From contig CAYUVY010000007.1 in assembly GCA_964448465.1 (NCBI GenBank), forward strand, positions 1-33,974: a stretch of 33,974 bases of DNA. The letters run 5' to 3'. The translations under genes and the position numbers were made by a program. The notes below the pieces were generated by a model. It had not been told where the DNA came from. It did no database searches and was given only the letters and a program-made list of their open reading frames with translations. Source of the DNA: CAYTYZ01 sp964448465 (GTDB lineage: Bacteria > Patescibacteriota > Microgenomatia > UBA12405). This document shows, one piece after another, positions 22,318 to 29,238 of the stretch. Each line of letters starts with the position of its first letter. Position 1 is the first letter of the stretch.

Positions 22318-23508
22318 ATGGCAAAACCAATGAAAATACTGGTACTAACCGATCATATGCCTTGGGGGCACAGATCAATTGCTAAGGCTATTTATGGATA
22401 TTTAAAACCAGAAGAGAAAGGGCAAAATTGGCAAGTGGAATATGTGGAAGTCAAGGCGGATACTGGAATTGGAGGTGAGTGGTATAACTGGGCCTACAAA
22501 AATTGGCCAGCGGCGAACAAATTGGCCTTGGATTTGGTAAATAATTTGGACGGAATGAGAAAGATGGCTATAGATTTTACGGTCAATAACTTGCCAATTT
22601 TGCTAAAGGCAATTGAAAAATACGAGCCAGATCTGATAATTTCTTGCTACTATTTTCATACACAAGCTTTGGCTAAAATACGAGAGAAGAACGGGTCGAA
22701 GTTTAAATTGTGGACGGTGGTGGCTGATCCATGGAGTGTAAACACCTTGTCGTTTGTGGAAGGAGCAGATTTACACCTAGTGTATGACGAAGTGATGAAA
22801 GAAGAAGCAATAAAATTTGGCATAGATCAGGCAAAGATTGCAATTACGGGATGGTGGACGAGAAAAGAAATGTGGAATAATATTTCAAGTTCAAATTTAA
22901 CAACCCGCCTGCCGGCGAGGCAGGTTTTCAAAAAGCGCATGGGGTTGGAAGATGGAATACCCACAATATTTGTCGGAGGGGGAAGCTTGGGAACTAGTTC
23001 GATGAGTATGCTTTTGCCGATATTGTTGACGCTACGAAAACCGGTGCAAGTGATATTTAACACGGGTAAAGATGTAAAAATGCAGAAAATGATTAGCCGC
23101 TTTGAACAAATTATTCAGAAAATGCCCTTAATTGCCAAAAATTTGAAAATTGTTAGCTTGGGGTGGATAGAGAATATGGCAGAAATATTGTCGGTCTGCG
23201 ATTTGGTCTTGGGTAAGGCTGGGCCGAACTTTTTATTCGACGTAGTGGCATCAGGTAAGCCCTTTGTGGCCATTACACACATAGGCGGGCAAGAGGATGG
23301 AAATTTGGAAATTATTCGTCAAAAACGACTGGGCTGGGTGAGGGAAAACCCCTTGAGCCTGACTCGCTTTTTACATAGCTATCTTAAAAAGCCAAGGTGG
23401 GTGGAAAACAAGTACAAAAAATCGATTGAAAAAGAGTCACAACGCAATCAAAAATGCTCGGAAATATTGTTGGAAAAGATAAAAATGCTCTCTAAAGCTG
23501 CGTCCTAG
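22318..23508 (+). CDS. GT28-like glycosyltransferase (MGDG synthase/MurG superfamily)
   Basis: A 396-residue GT-B protein. The N-terminal domain starts with ILVLTDHMPWGHRSIAKAIYGYL, corresponding to the glycine/histidine acceptor loop of diacylglycerol glycosyltransferases (GxGHxxAAxAL), and the C-terminal domain has IFVGGGSLG, SLGWIENMAEILSVCDLVLG and the sugar-nucleotide site KAGPNFLFDVVASGKPFVA. It probably adds a hexose to a lipid acceptor at the inner face of the membrane. A palindrome (22904-22924) adds TRLPARQ at about residues 196-203, in the linker between the two domains. TAAAAT (22305-22310) lies seven bases before the ATG; an alternative ATG lies four codons on. Confidence 0.78.
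   Translation: MAKPMKILVLTDHMPWGHRSIAKAIYGYLKPEEKGQNWQVEYVEVKADTGIGGEWYNWAYKNWPAANKLALDLVNNLDGMRKMAIDFTVNNLPILLKAIEKYEPDLIISCYYFHTQALAKIREKNGSKFKLWTVVADPWSVNTLSFVEGADLHLVYDEVMKEEAIKFGIDQAKIAITGWWTRKEMWNNISSSNLTTRLPARQVFKKRMGLEDGIPTIFVGGGSLGTSSMSMLLPILLTLRKPVQVIFNTGKDVKMQKMISRFEQIIQKMPLIAKNLKIVSLGWIENMAEILSVCDLVLGKAGPNFLFDVVASGKPFVAITHIGGQEDGNLEIIRQKRLGWVRENPLSLTRFLHSYLKKPRWVENKYKKSIEKESQRNQKCSEILLEKIKMLSKAAS
22904..22924. repeat. Palindromic element inside a glycosyltransferase gene
   Basis: CCTGCC (22908-22913), loop GGCGA, GGCAGG (22919-22924), preceded by CCCG. It is read in-frame as TRLPARQ in an inter-domain region. The core resembles the hairpin at the 3' end of tRNA-Trp (11953-11967). 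Confidence 0.6.
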
Positions 23509-23631
23509 AATAGCTTTTCCCCGAAAGGAAAAAATTGGGAGACTATTCGTAGCTGTTACACTACAAAAAAGCATCTCCCTAGCGTAGTTTCGTGAAGAAA
23601 AAACACTAATCTAGTAGCTTTTTTAGAGAGC
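23487..23631 (+). ncRNA. Candidate structured RNA region
   Basis: A closing pair GCTCTCTAAA (23487-23496) with TTTAGAGAGC (23622-23631) brackets about 125 bases in which several shorter helices can form. These are GAATAG/CTATTC (23508-23513 with 23543-23548) around TTTTCC/GGAAAA, GTAG/CTAC (23549-23564), GGGAGA/TCTCCC (23537-23542 with 23574-23579) and AAAAAAGC/GCTTTTTT. The GAATAG and GGGAGA helices cannot be nested together, so they would form alternative folds or a pseudoknot. It begins in the end of the glycosyltransferase gene and ends before the TATAAT of the DUF1858 gene. It matches no RNA class I recognise. Confidence 0.35.
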
Positions 23632-23658
23632 AACCTAGTATAGCTGATATAATAGGCA

Positions 23659-23925
23659 ATGGCAAAATTGCAAATACAAATAAATGCGGAAAAAAAGCCG
23701 AATAAGGTGAAAAAGAAGGTACTAATAACCGCAGATACACCCATCGGAGAAATAGTTACCAAGTATCCAGAGCTAGCAGAAGTATTAACCGAGGATTATG
23801 GTTTTCATTGTGTTGGTTGTTTTGCTTCGACTTTAGAGACATTGGAACAAGGAGCGGAAGTCCACGGATTGAGCGAAAAAGAAATAAAAGAAATGGTAGG
23901 AAAACTGAATAAGTTAGTAGCTTAA
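23659..23925 (+). CDS. DUF1858 domain protein
   Basis: An 88-residue protein. After a Lys-rich start, residues 21-88 match DUF1858 (the 'hybrid cluster protein-associated disulfide' domain): ITADTPIGEIVTKYPELAEVL, then GFHCVGCFASTLETLEQGAEVHGLSEKEI, with the C51-x-x-C54 pair that defines the family. It is often seen alone or at the N-terminus of ScdA/RIC-type iron-sulfur repair proteins. A role in redox or Fe-S chemistry is possible, and the suf genes are 1.6 kb away, but there is no direct link. TATAAT (23648-23653) ends five bases before the ATG. It ends one base from the convergent Cys-rich gene. Confidence 0.82.
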   Translation: MAKLQIQINAEKKPNKVKKKVLITADTPIGEIVTKYPELAEVLTEDYGFHCVGCFASTLETLEQGAEVHGLSEKEIKEMVGKLNKLVA

Positions 23926-23926
23926 G

Positions 23927-24355
23927 TTATTTACCACAAAAAGAAGCTAGGGTTTGAGCAAAGGTAGAGCAACGAACTTGGCCGGGGATTACTTTACCTG
24001 TAGCTGGAGTTTTGGGACAATATTTATTGTAAAGATCGGTTAAATCGGTACAAGGAAGATAGTTAGGTTGATTAGTGTCACCCAAAACTTGAGTTTGGGT
24101 AGGGGTAGCTGGTAGAGAATTTTTATCTAGACAACGTTGGCTTGGTTGGTGGCAAAAATTAGATTCACAATCTAGATTGGCTTGACAAGGAAAGAAGTTG
24201 GGGCGCTTACTGTAGGCTTGGGTAAAAGAATCGGAAGTGTCGCCCAAGACGGCGGAACCGGAATTACTGAGATAAGTATTGACCCCCTGAAAGGATGCTA
24301 GTGCCACTAGGGCTAGAGAAAAAACACTTAATATTTTACGAGAATGATGATCCAT
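23927..24355 (-). CDS. Exported Cys-rich hypothetical protein
   Basis: A 142-residue protein with an N-terminal signal segment (about residues 9-27, ILSVFSLALVALASFQGV). The exported part has eight cysteines spread as FPC, LDC, NFC, RC, LPC, KYC, RC, SFC, suggesting four disulfides. Two linkers contain the same motif VLGDT (SAVLGDTSDS and TQVLGDTNQ), which separates an N-terminal four-cysteine knot from a C-terminal one. No family recognised. TATTAA lies five bases before the ATG. It is convergent with the DUF1858 gene (one base apart) and downstream of the M50 protease on the same strand, which might be relevant to processing. Confidence 0.65.
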   Translation of the reverse strand: MDHHSRKILSVFSLALVALASFQGVNTYLSNSGSAVLGDTSDSFTQAYSKRPNFFPCQANLDCESNFCHQPSQRCLDKNSLPATPTQTQVLGDTNQPNYLPCTDLTDLYNKYCPKTPATGKVIPGQVRCSTFAQTLASFCGK

Positions 24356-24368
24356 CTAGATTAATAAT

Positions 24369-24950
24369 TCACCAAAGGAGATTTAAAATCAAGTACCTAG
24401 GCGTATTGAGGATAAGTGAGATTAGATTAGATTGCCCAAAGATAGGTAATAAGCAAATTAAAAGAATTGGCAAGGAATAACGCTTTAAAGCCTCCTCCCA
24501 ATGGACTTGATTGTCAGGATGGATAAGATTTAATAAGATCTTGGAGCCATCTAAGGGGTATATGGGTAAAAGATTAAAAAGGGCTAAAGTTAGGTTGTAG
24601 GCAATTAAGACATAAAAGACAATTTGATTTAAGCCAAGAAGGTGGTGTAGGAGAGCAAAGAAGGAGGCCAGGATTAAATTGCTGACTGGTCCGGCCAGAG
24701 CCACTAAAAGTTCGTCGCGACGAGGATTTTTGAAGTTATATGGGTCAATTTGCACTGGTTTGCCCCAGCCAAAGCTGACTAGAAAAAGCATAAGAGTACC
24801 TATTGGATCAAGGTGGCGGAGTGGGTTGAGACTAAGACGACCTTGGGAACGAGGGGTAGGATCGCCAAGCTTGTCGGCAACGAGAGCATGGGCAAATTCA
24901 TGGACGGTTAGAGCGACTATTAATCCCAAGATAGAAAAAACTTCCAGCAT
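24369..24950 (-). CDS. Site-2-protease-like zinc metallopeptidase (M50)
   Basis: A 193-residue membrane protein with four or five hydrophobic segments. HEFAH (H17, E18, H21) is the HExxH zinc motif in the first membrane helix, and NLLPIYPLDGSKI (D134) supplies the third ligand, corresponding to the NPDG/LxPxxPLDG motif of the M50 rhomboid-independent intramembrane proteases. There is no PDZ domain, as in the short SpoIVFB/YwhC-type group. It is likely to cut membrane-anchored substrates within the bilayer. TATACT (24958-24963) ends seven bases before the ATG. It is divergent from rpmB with only 17 bases between them. Confidence 0.85.
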   Translation of the reverse strand: MLEVFSILGLIVALTVHEFAHALVADKLGDPTPRSQGRLSLNPLRHLDPIGTLMLFLVSFGWGKPVQIDPYNFKNPRRDELLVALAGPVSNLILASFFALLHHLLGLNQIVFYVLIAYNLTLALFNLLPIYPLDGSKILLNLIHPDNQVHWEEALKRYSLPILLICLLPIFGQSNLISLILNTPRYLILNLLW

Positions 24951-24967
24951 TTGATATAGTATAGCTT
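24951..24967. promoter_or_regulatory. Shared divergent -10 region between M50 protease and rpmB
   Basis: Only 17 bases separate two start codons facing away from each other. TATACT on the minus strand (24958-24963) and TATAGT on the plus strand (24955-24960) overlap by three bases; each ends seven bases before its ATG. There is no room for leaders or ribosome binding sites in either direction. Confidence 0.5.
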
Positions 24968-25177
24968 ATGCTAAAGCTAACTTACCAAGGAAAGAAGGCG
25001 GGGATTGGAAGAAATCGATCTCATGCTCAAAACCGAACACCACGTAAATTTAAGGTTAATTTGCAAAAGAAAACCTTTTTTCTAGATGGGGAAAAGGTCA
25101 CTGGAGAATTTTCTACCAAACAAATCAAACGCTTGAAAATGGAAAGTGGAACTAGATTGTCGCACAAAGCAAACTAA
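24968..25177 (+). CDS. rpmB: Large ribosomal subunit protein bL28
   Basis: A 69-residue basic protein. Residues 11-35 (AGIGRNRSHAQNRTPRKFKVN) match the L28 core 'G.NVSHANNRTKRRF.PNL', and LQKKTFFLDGEKV plus STKQIKRLKMESG fit the rest. The usual first strand with CxxC in zinc-binding L28 is absent. The start is the ATG at 24968, directly after the shared divergent -10 region. No terminator is seen on its strand. Confidence 0.85.
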   Translation: MLKLTYQGKKAGIGRNRSHAQNRTPRKFKVNLQKKTFFLDGEKVTGEFSTKQIKRLKMESGTRLSHKAN

Positions 25178-25185
25178 TTGACTAG

Positions 25186-25214
25186 ACAAAAAATACCCCC
25201 GACTTGCGTCGAGG
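25186..25214 (-). terminator. Rho-independent terminator of the Lys-rich peptide gene
   Basis: On the minus strand: CCTCGAC, loop GCAA, GTCGGGG (seven pairs, one G-U), then GTATTTTTT. The T run is on the minus-strand side only. It lies 26 bases after the stop of the 21-residue gene. Confidence 0.8.
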
Positions 25215-25240
25215 ATATCTTTGTTAAAGAAACAAACTAA

Positions 25241-25306
25241 TTATTTTTTAGATTTTTTCTTAGCTGTTTTTTTAGCGACTTTTTTCTTTGCTTTTGCTTT
25301 TGCCAT
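25241..25306 (-). CDS. 21-residue lysine-rich peptide
   Basis: Frame ATG (25306) to TAA: Met followed by repeats of Ala-Lys and Lys-Lys blocks (MAKAKAKKKVAKKTAKKKSK and a final K); 13 of 21 residues are lysine. It has the only strong Shine-Dalgarno sequence seen in the window, AAAGGAGG, six bases before the ATG, and a terminator downstream. Both signals make a real gene likely despite its size. Composition is like histone H1-type tails or ribosome-associated basic peptides, so nucleic-acid binding is inferred. A TTGACA (25349-25354) upstream could be a -35 box, with no good -10 partner. Confidence 0.7.
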   Translation of the reverse strand: MAKAKAKKKVAKKTAKKKSKK

Positions 25307-25633
25307 TTTTATCCTCCTTTACTTAACTTTGAAAGAAATAGCAGAAAATGTCAATAAAAATTTGTGCCGTAAGTTGGGACTAATATTTAAGTTTTAAGTA
25401 CGAGAAAATAGATTATTTTGAAAATATATTGATTTAAATAATAGCGTAAGAATAGGTAAAATATTGCTATATAAAATAAAAGATAATTGTGATAGAAGTT
25501 GTTATAAAACAGTTAGTTTGGTGCAAAGGGCCGAAAAATTGAAATTTGTAAATATATTGATAAATAGAGTTGGAATGGGGCTACTTTATTATTTTTGACC
25601 TAGATGTAGGATGAATCGAAAATGCAAAGGTTA
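25307..25633. other. AT-rich intergenic stretch
   Basis: About 325 bases between the Lys-rich peptide and the next minus-strand gene. It holds the Shine-Dalgarno sequence of the peptide (25313-25320) and a TTGACA on the minus strand (25349-25354). Otherwise it is AT-rich with many TATAAA-like words and no frame, tRNA or clear hairpin that I can support. It may contain the 5' leader of the peptide mRNA. Confidence 0.4.
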
Positions 25634-27244
25634 TTAGTTTTTGCGATCCCAAACCCTTGAGTTGAGGTCAAAAAGTTGGTTTTCTGGGATCTTCTTTTCA
25701 AAGGCGATTGTTTTTTGATTTAGAGCCTGAATATCTTGGTATAAGTTTAAAAGTTTGGGGTCGTAGAGATTTTTTTCCTGCTGGTTTTGGTACAGCCAAG
25801 TATTGGCTGGCAGAGACAAGGTTCGACGTTGATGTTGGGTAATATCTTGGTTATTGGCAAGATTGTTGTAAATAATTCTTTGCTCATCGGAATAGTTGTC
25901 ATAGTTTTGGTTCCAGGAGAGAACCTGAAATATTTCGGAGTTGGTACCATATTTATTAGCTAGCCTTTCGATTTGGTTAGCAATGGCCTGGTTTTCTTGG
26001 TTGGCCCAATAGAAGGCATAGTATTGGTCAAAGGTGATTTTAGTGGGATCAAGTTGCAGGTACGGTTGGATTATCGTTTGGTTCTTGGCAAAGATAGTTG
26101 GCCAGGAGGGTAGGGTTTTGAGTCCAAAATTGTTGATTTGATAATAATTGTCAATTTGGCCATTAACTTTGGGTGGAAAACTGGTAAGAATAATACGGTC
26201 GGTATCTATCAGATTAGCTAAGACCAAAAAGATAATAGACAACATAACGGCAAGGCCTAAGACACGTTTTTTGTTAATAATTTGGATAAGTAACAGAATG
26301 GCCAACCAAAGCAGGAACCAGAAGCCAAGAACGCGGATTTGGGTTAGGCCATTTTCGGCCATATATAGTTGCAATTTGTGAAAGTTTAGGGCCAGTAGGC
26401 CCAAGGTAAGCAAAGACAAGATTTTGGAAAAAAGATTTTGACCAAGTTGGGCAATAATTAGTGTTAATAACGAGGCGACAATTAGTTCAACAAAACCCTG
26501 AGTAACATAAGCAGAATAGGTAAAGCCTGGCAGGCGGGGATCGAGTTTGGTTAGTATATAGTTTAAGGAAGTATAAATAAAAATACCTAAGATTCCGGTC
26601 AAAAAGATACTAGCCCAAGAGGCACTCTGAGCTAATAAGTTTTGAAGATCTAAAATAAATTGAGTGATATTTTTTTCTAAATTAATCTTACGAAAATATG
26701 CATAAAGACTTATTAATAAGGGCACGCTGGCAGCGACAAAGCCAGCCAGGCGTTCCCACCAGTCGGCACTAATTAGGTCGGTAATGGCTTTGACCTTTTG
26801 ATTAAAGAGAGTGTCACCGGTGGCCAAGATACTAGTAACGACAATAGTGGCAAGGAGACCAAAAAGAATCGGAACAAATGGAACTTTTTTGTATTTTTCT
26901 ACGGAAATAACTAATTTATCGATGCCTAGTTTGAAAATGTTGGGGACAAGAGAACCGGTTTCATTGTGATAACTGGCCCAAGTGAAGGCTAAAAGCAAAG
27001 AGGCGGAAAAATAGTTAAATTCGGTTGTACCTGAGCGTAAATGAGTAGCTTCCCAAGCAGAAACAAAGAGGGCAGAGAAAAGAAAGAGGTGGGAGCGAGG
27101 ATGGTAACCAGGTTTTCTGGTAAGAAAGAAGACTAAACCCCAGGCAAGAATATAGAAAAAGAAACTAGGCCCAGATAAACCGTAGTAAAAGAGAATTTGG
27201 AAACTTAACTGAAAAACTAAAAAGGCCAATAATTTTTTGGACAT
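25634..27244 (-). CDS. DUF4153/DUF4173-like polytopic membrane protein
   Basis: A 536-residue protein. Residues 1-350 hold about twelve hydrophobic helices; residues 350-536 are polar, Asn/Gln-rich and probably outside. PGFTYSAYVTQGFVELIVASL followed by a helix, and DTDRIILTSF at the end of the membrane part, resemble the DUF4173/DUF4153 family (compare 'YVREGFFEL' and the 'D.a.iI...N' segment). The function of that family is not settled. TAGTAC lies six bases before the ATG. It follows fmt on the same strand with 28 bases between them. Confidence 0.6.
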   Translation of the reverse strand: MSKKLLAFLVFQLSFQILFYYGLSGPSFFFYILAWGLVFFLTRKPGYHPRSHLFLFSALFVSAWEATHLRSGTTEFNYFSASLLLAFTWASYHNETGSLVPNIFKLGIDKLVISVEKYKKVPFVPILFGLLATIVVTSILATGDTLFNQKVKAITDLISADWWERLAGFVAASVPLLISLYAYFRKINLEKNITQFILDLQNLLAQSASWASIFLTGILGIFIYTSLNYILTKLDPRLPGFTYSAYVTQGFVELIVASLLTLIIAQLGQNLFSKILSLLTLGLLALNFHKLQLYMAENGLTQIRVLGFWFLLWLAILLLIQIINKKRVLGLAVMLSIIFLVLANLIDTDRIILTSFPPKVNGQIDNYYQINNFGLKTLPSWPTIFAKNQTIIQPYLQLDPTKITFDQYYAFYWANQENQAIANQIERLANKYGTNSEIFQVLSWNQNYDNYSDEQRIIYNNLANNQDITQHQRRTLSLPANTWLYQNQQEKNLYDPKLLNLYQDIQALNQKTIAFEKKIPENQLFDLNSRVWDRKN

Positions 27245-27272
27245 AGAGATGTACTAAAAATCTAAACGGTCT

Positions 27273-28133
27273 TTAGACCAGTTGATAGTGGCTTTGTAAG
27301 TTTTTCCAGCTAGACTCTGTTTTACCTTCTATCTTAACTAGGCCTAGGATGAGTTTACCATTTTCCAAATGTGAGGATAAAATTTGGACTCGTTTAACTT
27401 GATTGTTGGGATCTTTTACCTCGGTCCAAGCCAAGGGCCAGGGGTGCATGGCACGGATAAAACGCTCAGTAGAATCTGGACTTTTAGACCAATCGATTTT
27501 GCCCGATTCTTTGGTTAATTTGGGATAGTAAGATTTTTGAGAGTGATCTTGTTCAGTTAGCTTTTGAGGATTTTGTAGATAGTTTTTAAGAACAGTTTCT
27601 AGACTTTGGGCACCCAGACTAAAGGCTTTTTCGTAAAAAGTTGTACTGGTTTCGGTGGGGGTAATGTTAAAAGGTATTTGGGTAATTAGCGGACCATGGT
27701 CGGGTTTTTCGTCGATAACAAAAAAAGATAAGGCGCTTTTAGTTTCACCATTAATTATTTGCCAAGGACCCGGGGTAGCTCCGCGATATTTGGGCAAAGG
27801 TGAAGGGTGAAGGTTAATGATTTTGTATTTGGGAATATTGATTAACTCTGAGGTAAAGAAGGGTGGGCCATAGGCCACACAGAGGGCTAAATCTGGCTTT
27901 AATTCGCAGAATTGTTGGATAAAAGCAGAGTCGAAGTCAGGAGGTTGGAGTAATTTTAAATTATTTTTTTTGGAAAATTCAGACACAGGGTTTCCGGTAA
28001 TTTTCTGTTCTCGGCCTACCGGGGCGTCGGGCTTGGTGACTACGGCTATCACCTGAAAATCGGGGATAGCCAGAAGAGCTTTTAGGATAATTACAGAATA
28101 TTGATTTGAGCCAAAAAAAACTATGCCCGTCAC
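27273..28133 (-). CDS. fmt: Methionyl-tRNA formyltransferase
   Basis: Formylates initiator Met-tRNA using 10-formyl-THF. Catalytic residues align with the E. coli enzyme: N107 and H109 in INLHPSPLPKYRGATPG and D145. The usual MDxGLDTGD loop around D145 is changed to IDEKPDHGP, and the usual HPSLLP is HPSPLP. FFGSNQYSVIILKAL at the start and KIDWSKS...RFIRAMHPWP near residue 210 are standard. At 286 residues it is shorter than the common 315, with a reduced C-terminal OB domain. The GTG start overlaps the stop of the upstream unknown gene (GTGA), suggesting coupled translation. def, which removes the formyl group, is 0.5 kb away and divergent. Confidence 0.9.
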   Translation of the reverse strand: MTGIVFFGSNQYSVIILKALLAIPDFQVIAVVTKPDAPVGREQKITGNPVSEFSKKNNLKLLQPPDFDSAFIQQFCELKPDLALCVAYGPPFFTSELINIPKYKIINLHPSPLPKYRGATPGPWQIINGETKSALSFFVIDEKPDHGPLITQIPFNITPTETSTTFYEKAFSLGAQSLETVLKNYLQNPQKLTEQDHSQKSYYPKLTKESGKIDWSKSPDSTERFIRAMHPWPLAWTEVKDPNNQVKRVQILSSHLENGKLILGLVKIEGKTESSWKNLQSHYQLV

Positions 28134-28615
28134 TGTCTAAAACTAACTCTGTAATTGCCACCATTGGCATGTTGTATTACTTCGGCAAAAGCCTTGGCAA
28201 AAGGTTTATAGCCAATGGATTGGGGTTCTATATCAAAGCCACTTTTTTGAGTATAGCTAACACTAGTGGAAGAGGGTTGACCCGGATCCCAGCAGAAGGT
28301 GTATACAGACTCACATCCAATTGGTAGGTTGAGTCCGGTAGTCACAACAACTGATCGAGACAATAGGTCCGCACATGTCTCTGAGGCCTTGGTAACCAAG
28401 TCAATCCGTCTAACTAGGGTCCATTGTCTATCAGAATCATCTGAAATTGTGCCGAATTCAAGCGTGGGGTTAACAAACAACTCTTTGCTGGAGATCATGT
28501 TTAAGATGGACTTGAAATTAACCTGATCCGCAAGGACGGTAGCCAAATAATCAAAGGCTAACGGTCCGCCTTGTTTTGTGGAGAGACGATGAAGTTTTTT
28601 TTCTATCATTCCCAT
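28130..28615 (-). CDS. Hypothetical protein coupled to fmt
   Basis: A 161-residue protein, apparently soluble, with no signal peptide or membrane helix. It has three cysteines and a region IGCESVYTFCWDPGQP in the second half. No family recognised. TATAAT (28623-28628) ends seven bases before the ATG at 28615; another ATG lies two codons later. Its TGA overlaps the GTG of fmt, so the pair is probably one transcript. It faces away from def with 44 bases and two divergent TATAAT boxes between them. The tight link to fmt hints at a translation-related job, but that is only context. Confidence 0.6.
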   Translation of the reverse strand: MGMIEKKLHRLSTKQGGPLAFDYLATVLADQVNFKSILNMISSKELFVNPTLEFGTISDDSDRQWTLVRRIDLVTKASETCADLLSRSVVVTTGLNLPIGCESVYTFCWDPGQPSSTSVSYTQKSGFDIEPQSIGYKPFAKAFAEVIQHANGGNYRVSFRQ

Positions 28616-28659
28616 ATAGCATATTATAACCGAGGCTGAGGCTTTTGTTATAATTTAGC
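28616..28659. promoter_or_regulatory. Two divergent TATAAT boxes with leaderless spacing
   Basis: A 44-base gap between start codons facing away from each other. Minus strand: TATAAT (28623-28628), seven bases to ATG. Plus strand: TATAAT (28649-28654), five bases to the def ATG. No Shine-Dalgarno sequence on either side. Confidence 0.6.
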
Positions 28660-29226
28660 ATGCTAAAAATTATTACCTATCCGAATCCGGTGCTGCGCAA
28701 GGTTGCCCAAGAGGTAAAACAAGTAGATGCACAGACTCAGGAAGAAATGTTGCAACTAAAATCGATTCTGGAGTCAGGAGACAACGCAGTAGGTTTAGCA
28801 GCAGTGCAATTAGGGGTAGAAAAGCGATTTTTTGGTTTAAAAAATGTCAAGACTGGAGTAGCCAGGGTTATGATAAATCCTAAAATTGAGGATAATTTTG
28901 GAGCTGAAAAAAGTTATTTTCAAATAACTAATACGGAAACCAAAAAAGAGGAGAATTTTTTGGAGGGTTGTTTGTCTATTCCACAATATTACGGCACGGT
29001 AAAACGTTGGTTTAAAATAAAGGCCAGTTGGCAAGAAATGAGAGAAAATGGTTTATCGCCTAGAATTTATTTAGTGATGAATGGCTATGGAGCAATTGTT
29101 TTTCAACACGAGTTGGATCATCTAAATGGGGTCTTGTTTATCGATCATGTGCAAGAAGAGGGAGGGGAACTGTTTGTGCAAAAGGGTAAGGAAATGGTGG
29201 CCTGTGATATTGATAGCTTAAAATAA
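28660..29226 (+). CDS. def: Peptide deformylase
   Basis: Removes the N-formyl group from new proteins, using a bound metal. All three motifs are present: GLAAVQLG (45-52, the GxGLAAxQ motif), EGCLS with C104, and FQHELDHLNG with H150, E151 and H154. At 188 residues it is of ordinary length, with a short insertion around residues 85-100 (FQITNTETKKEENF). It opens with LKIITYPNPVLRKVA, as usual. TATAAT ends five bases before the ATG. Together with nearby fmt it forms the formyl-methionine cycle. Confidence 0.95.
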   Translation: MLKIITYPNPVLRKVAQEVKQVDAQTQEEMLQLKSILESGDNAVGLAAVQLGVEKRFFGLKNVKTGVARVMINPKIEDNFGAEKSYFQITNTETKKEENFLEGCLSIPQYYGTVKRWFKIKASWQEMRENGLSPRIYLVMNGYGAIVFQHELDHLNGVLFIDHVQEEGGELFVQKGKEMVACDIDSLK

Positions 29227-29238
29227 GGTTGGGAGACT

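Noticed and set aside
23556..23762. Minus-strand frame of 68 residues across the gap before the DUF1858 gene
   Set aside because: It overlaps the start of a well-supported gene, has no recognisable features, and the gap is better explained as structured RNA or non-coding.
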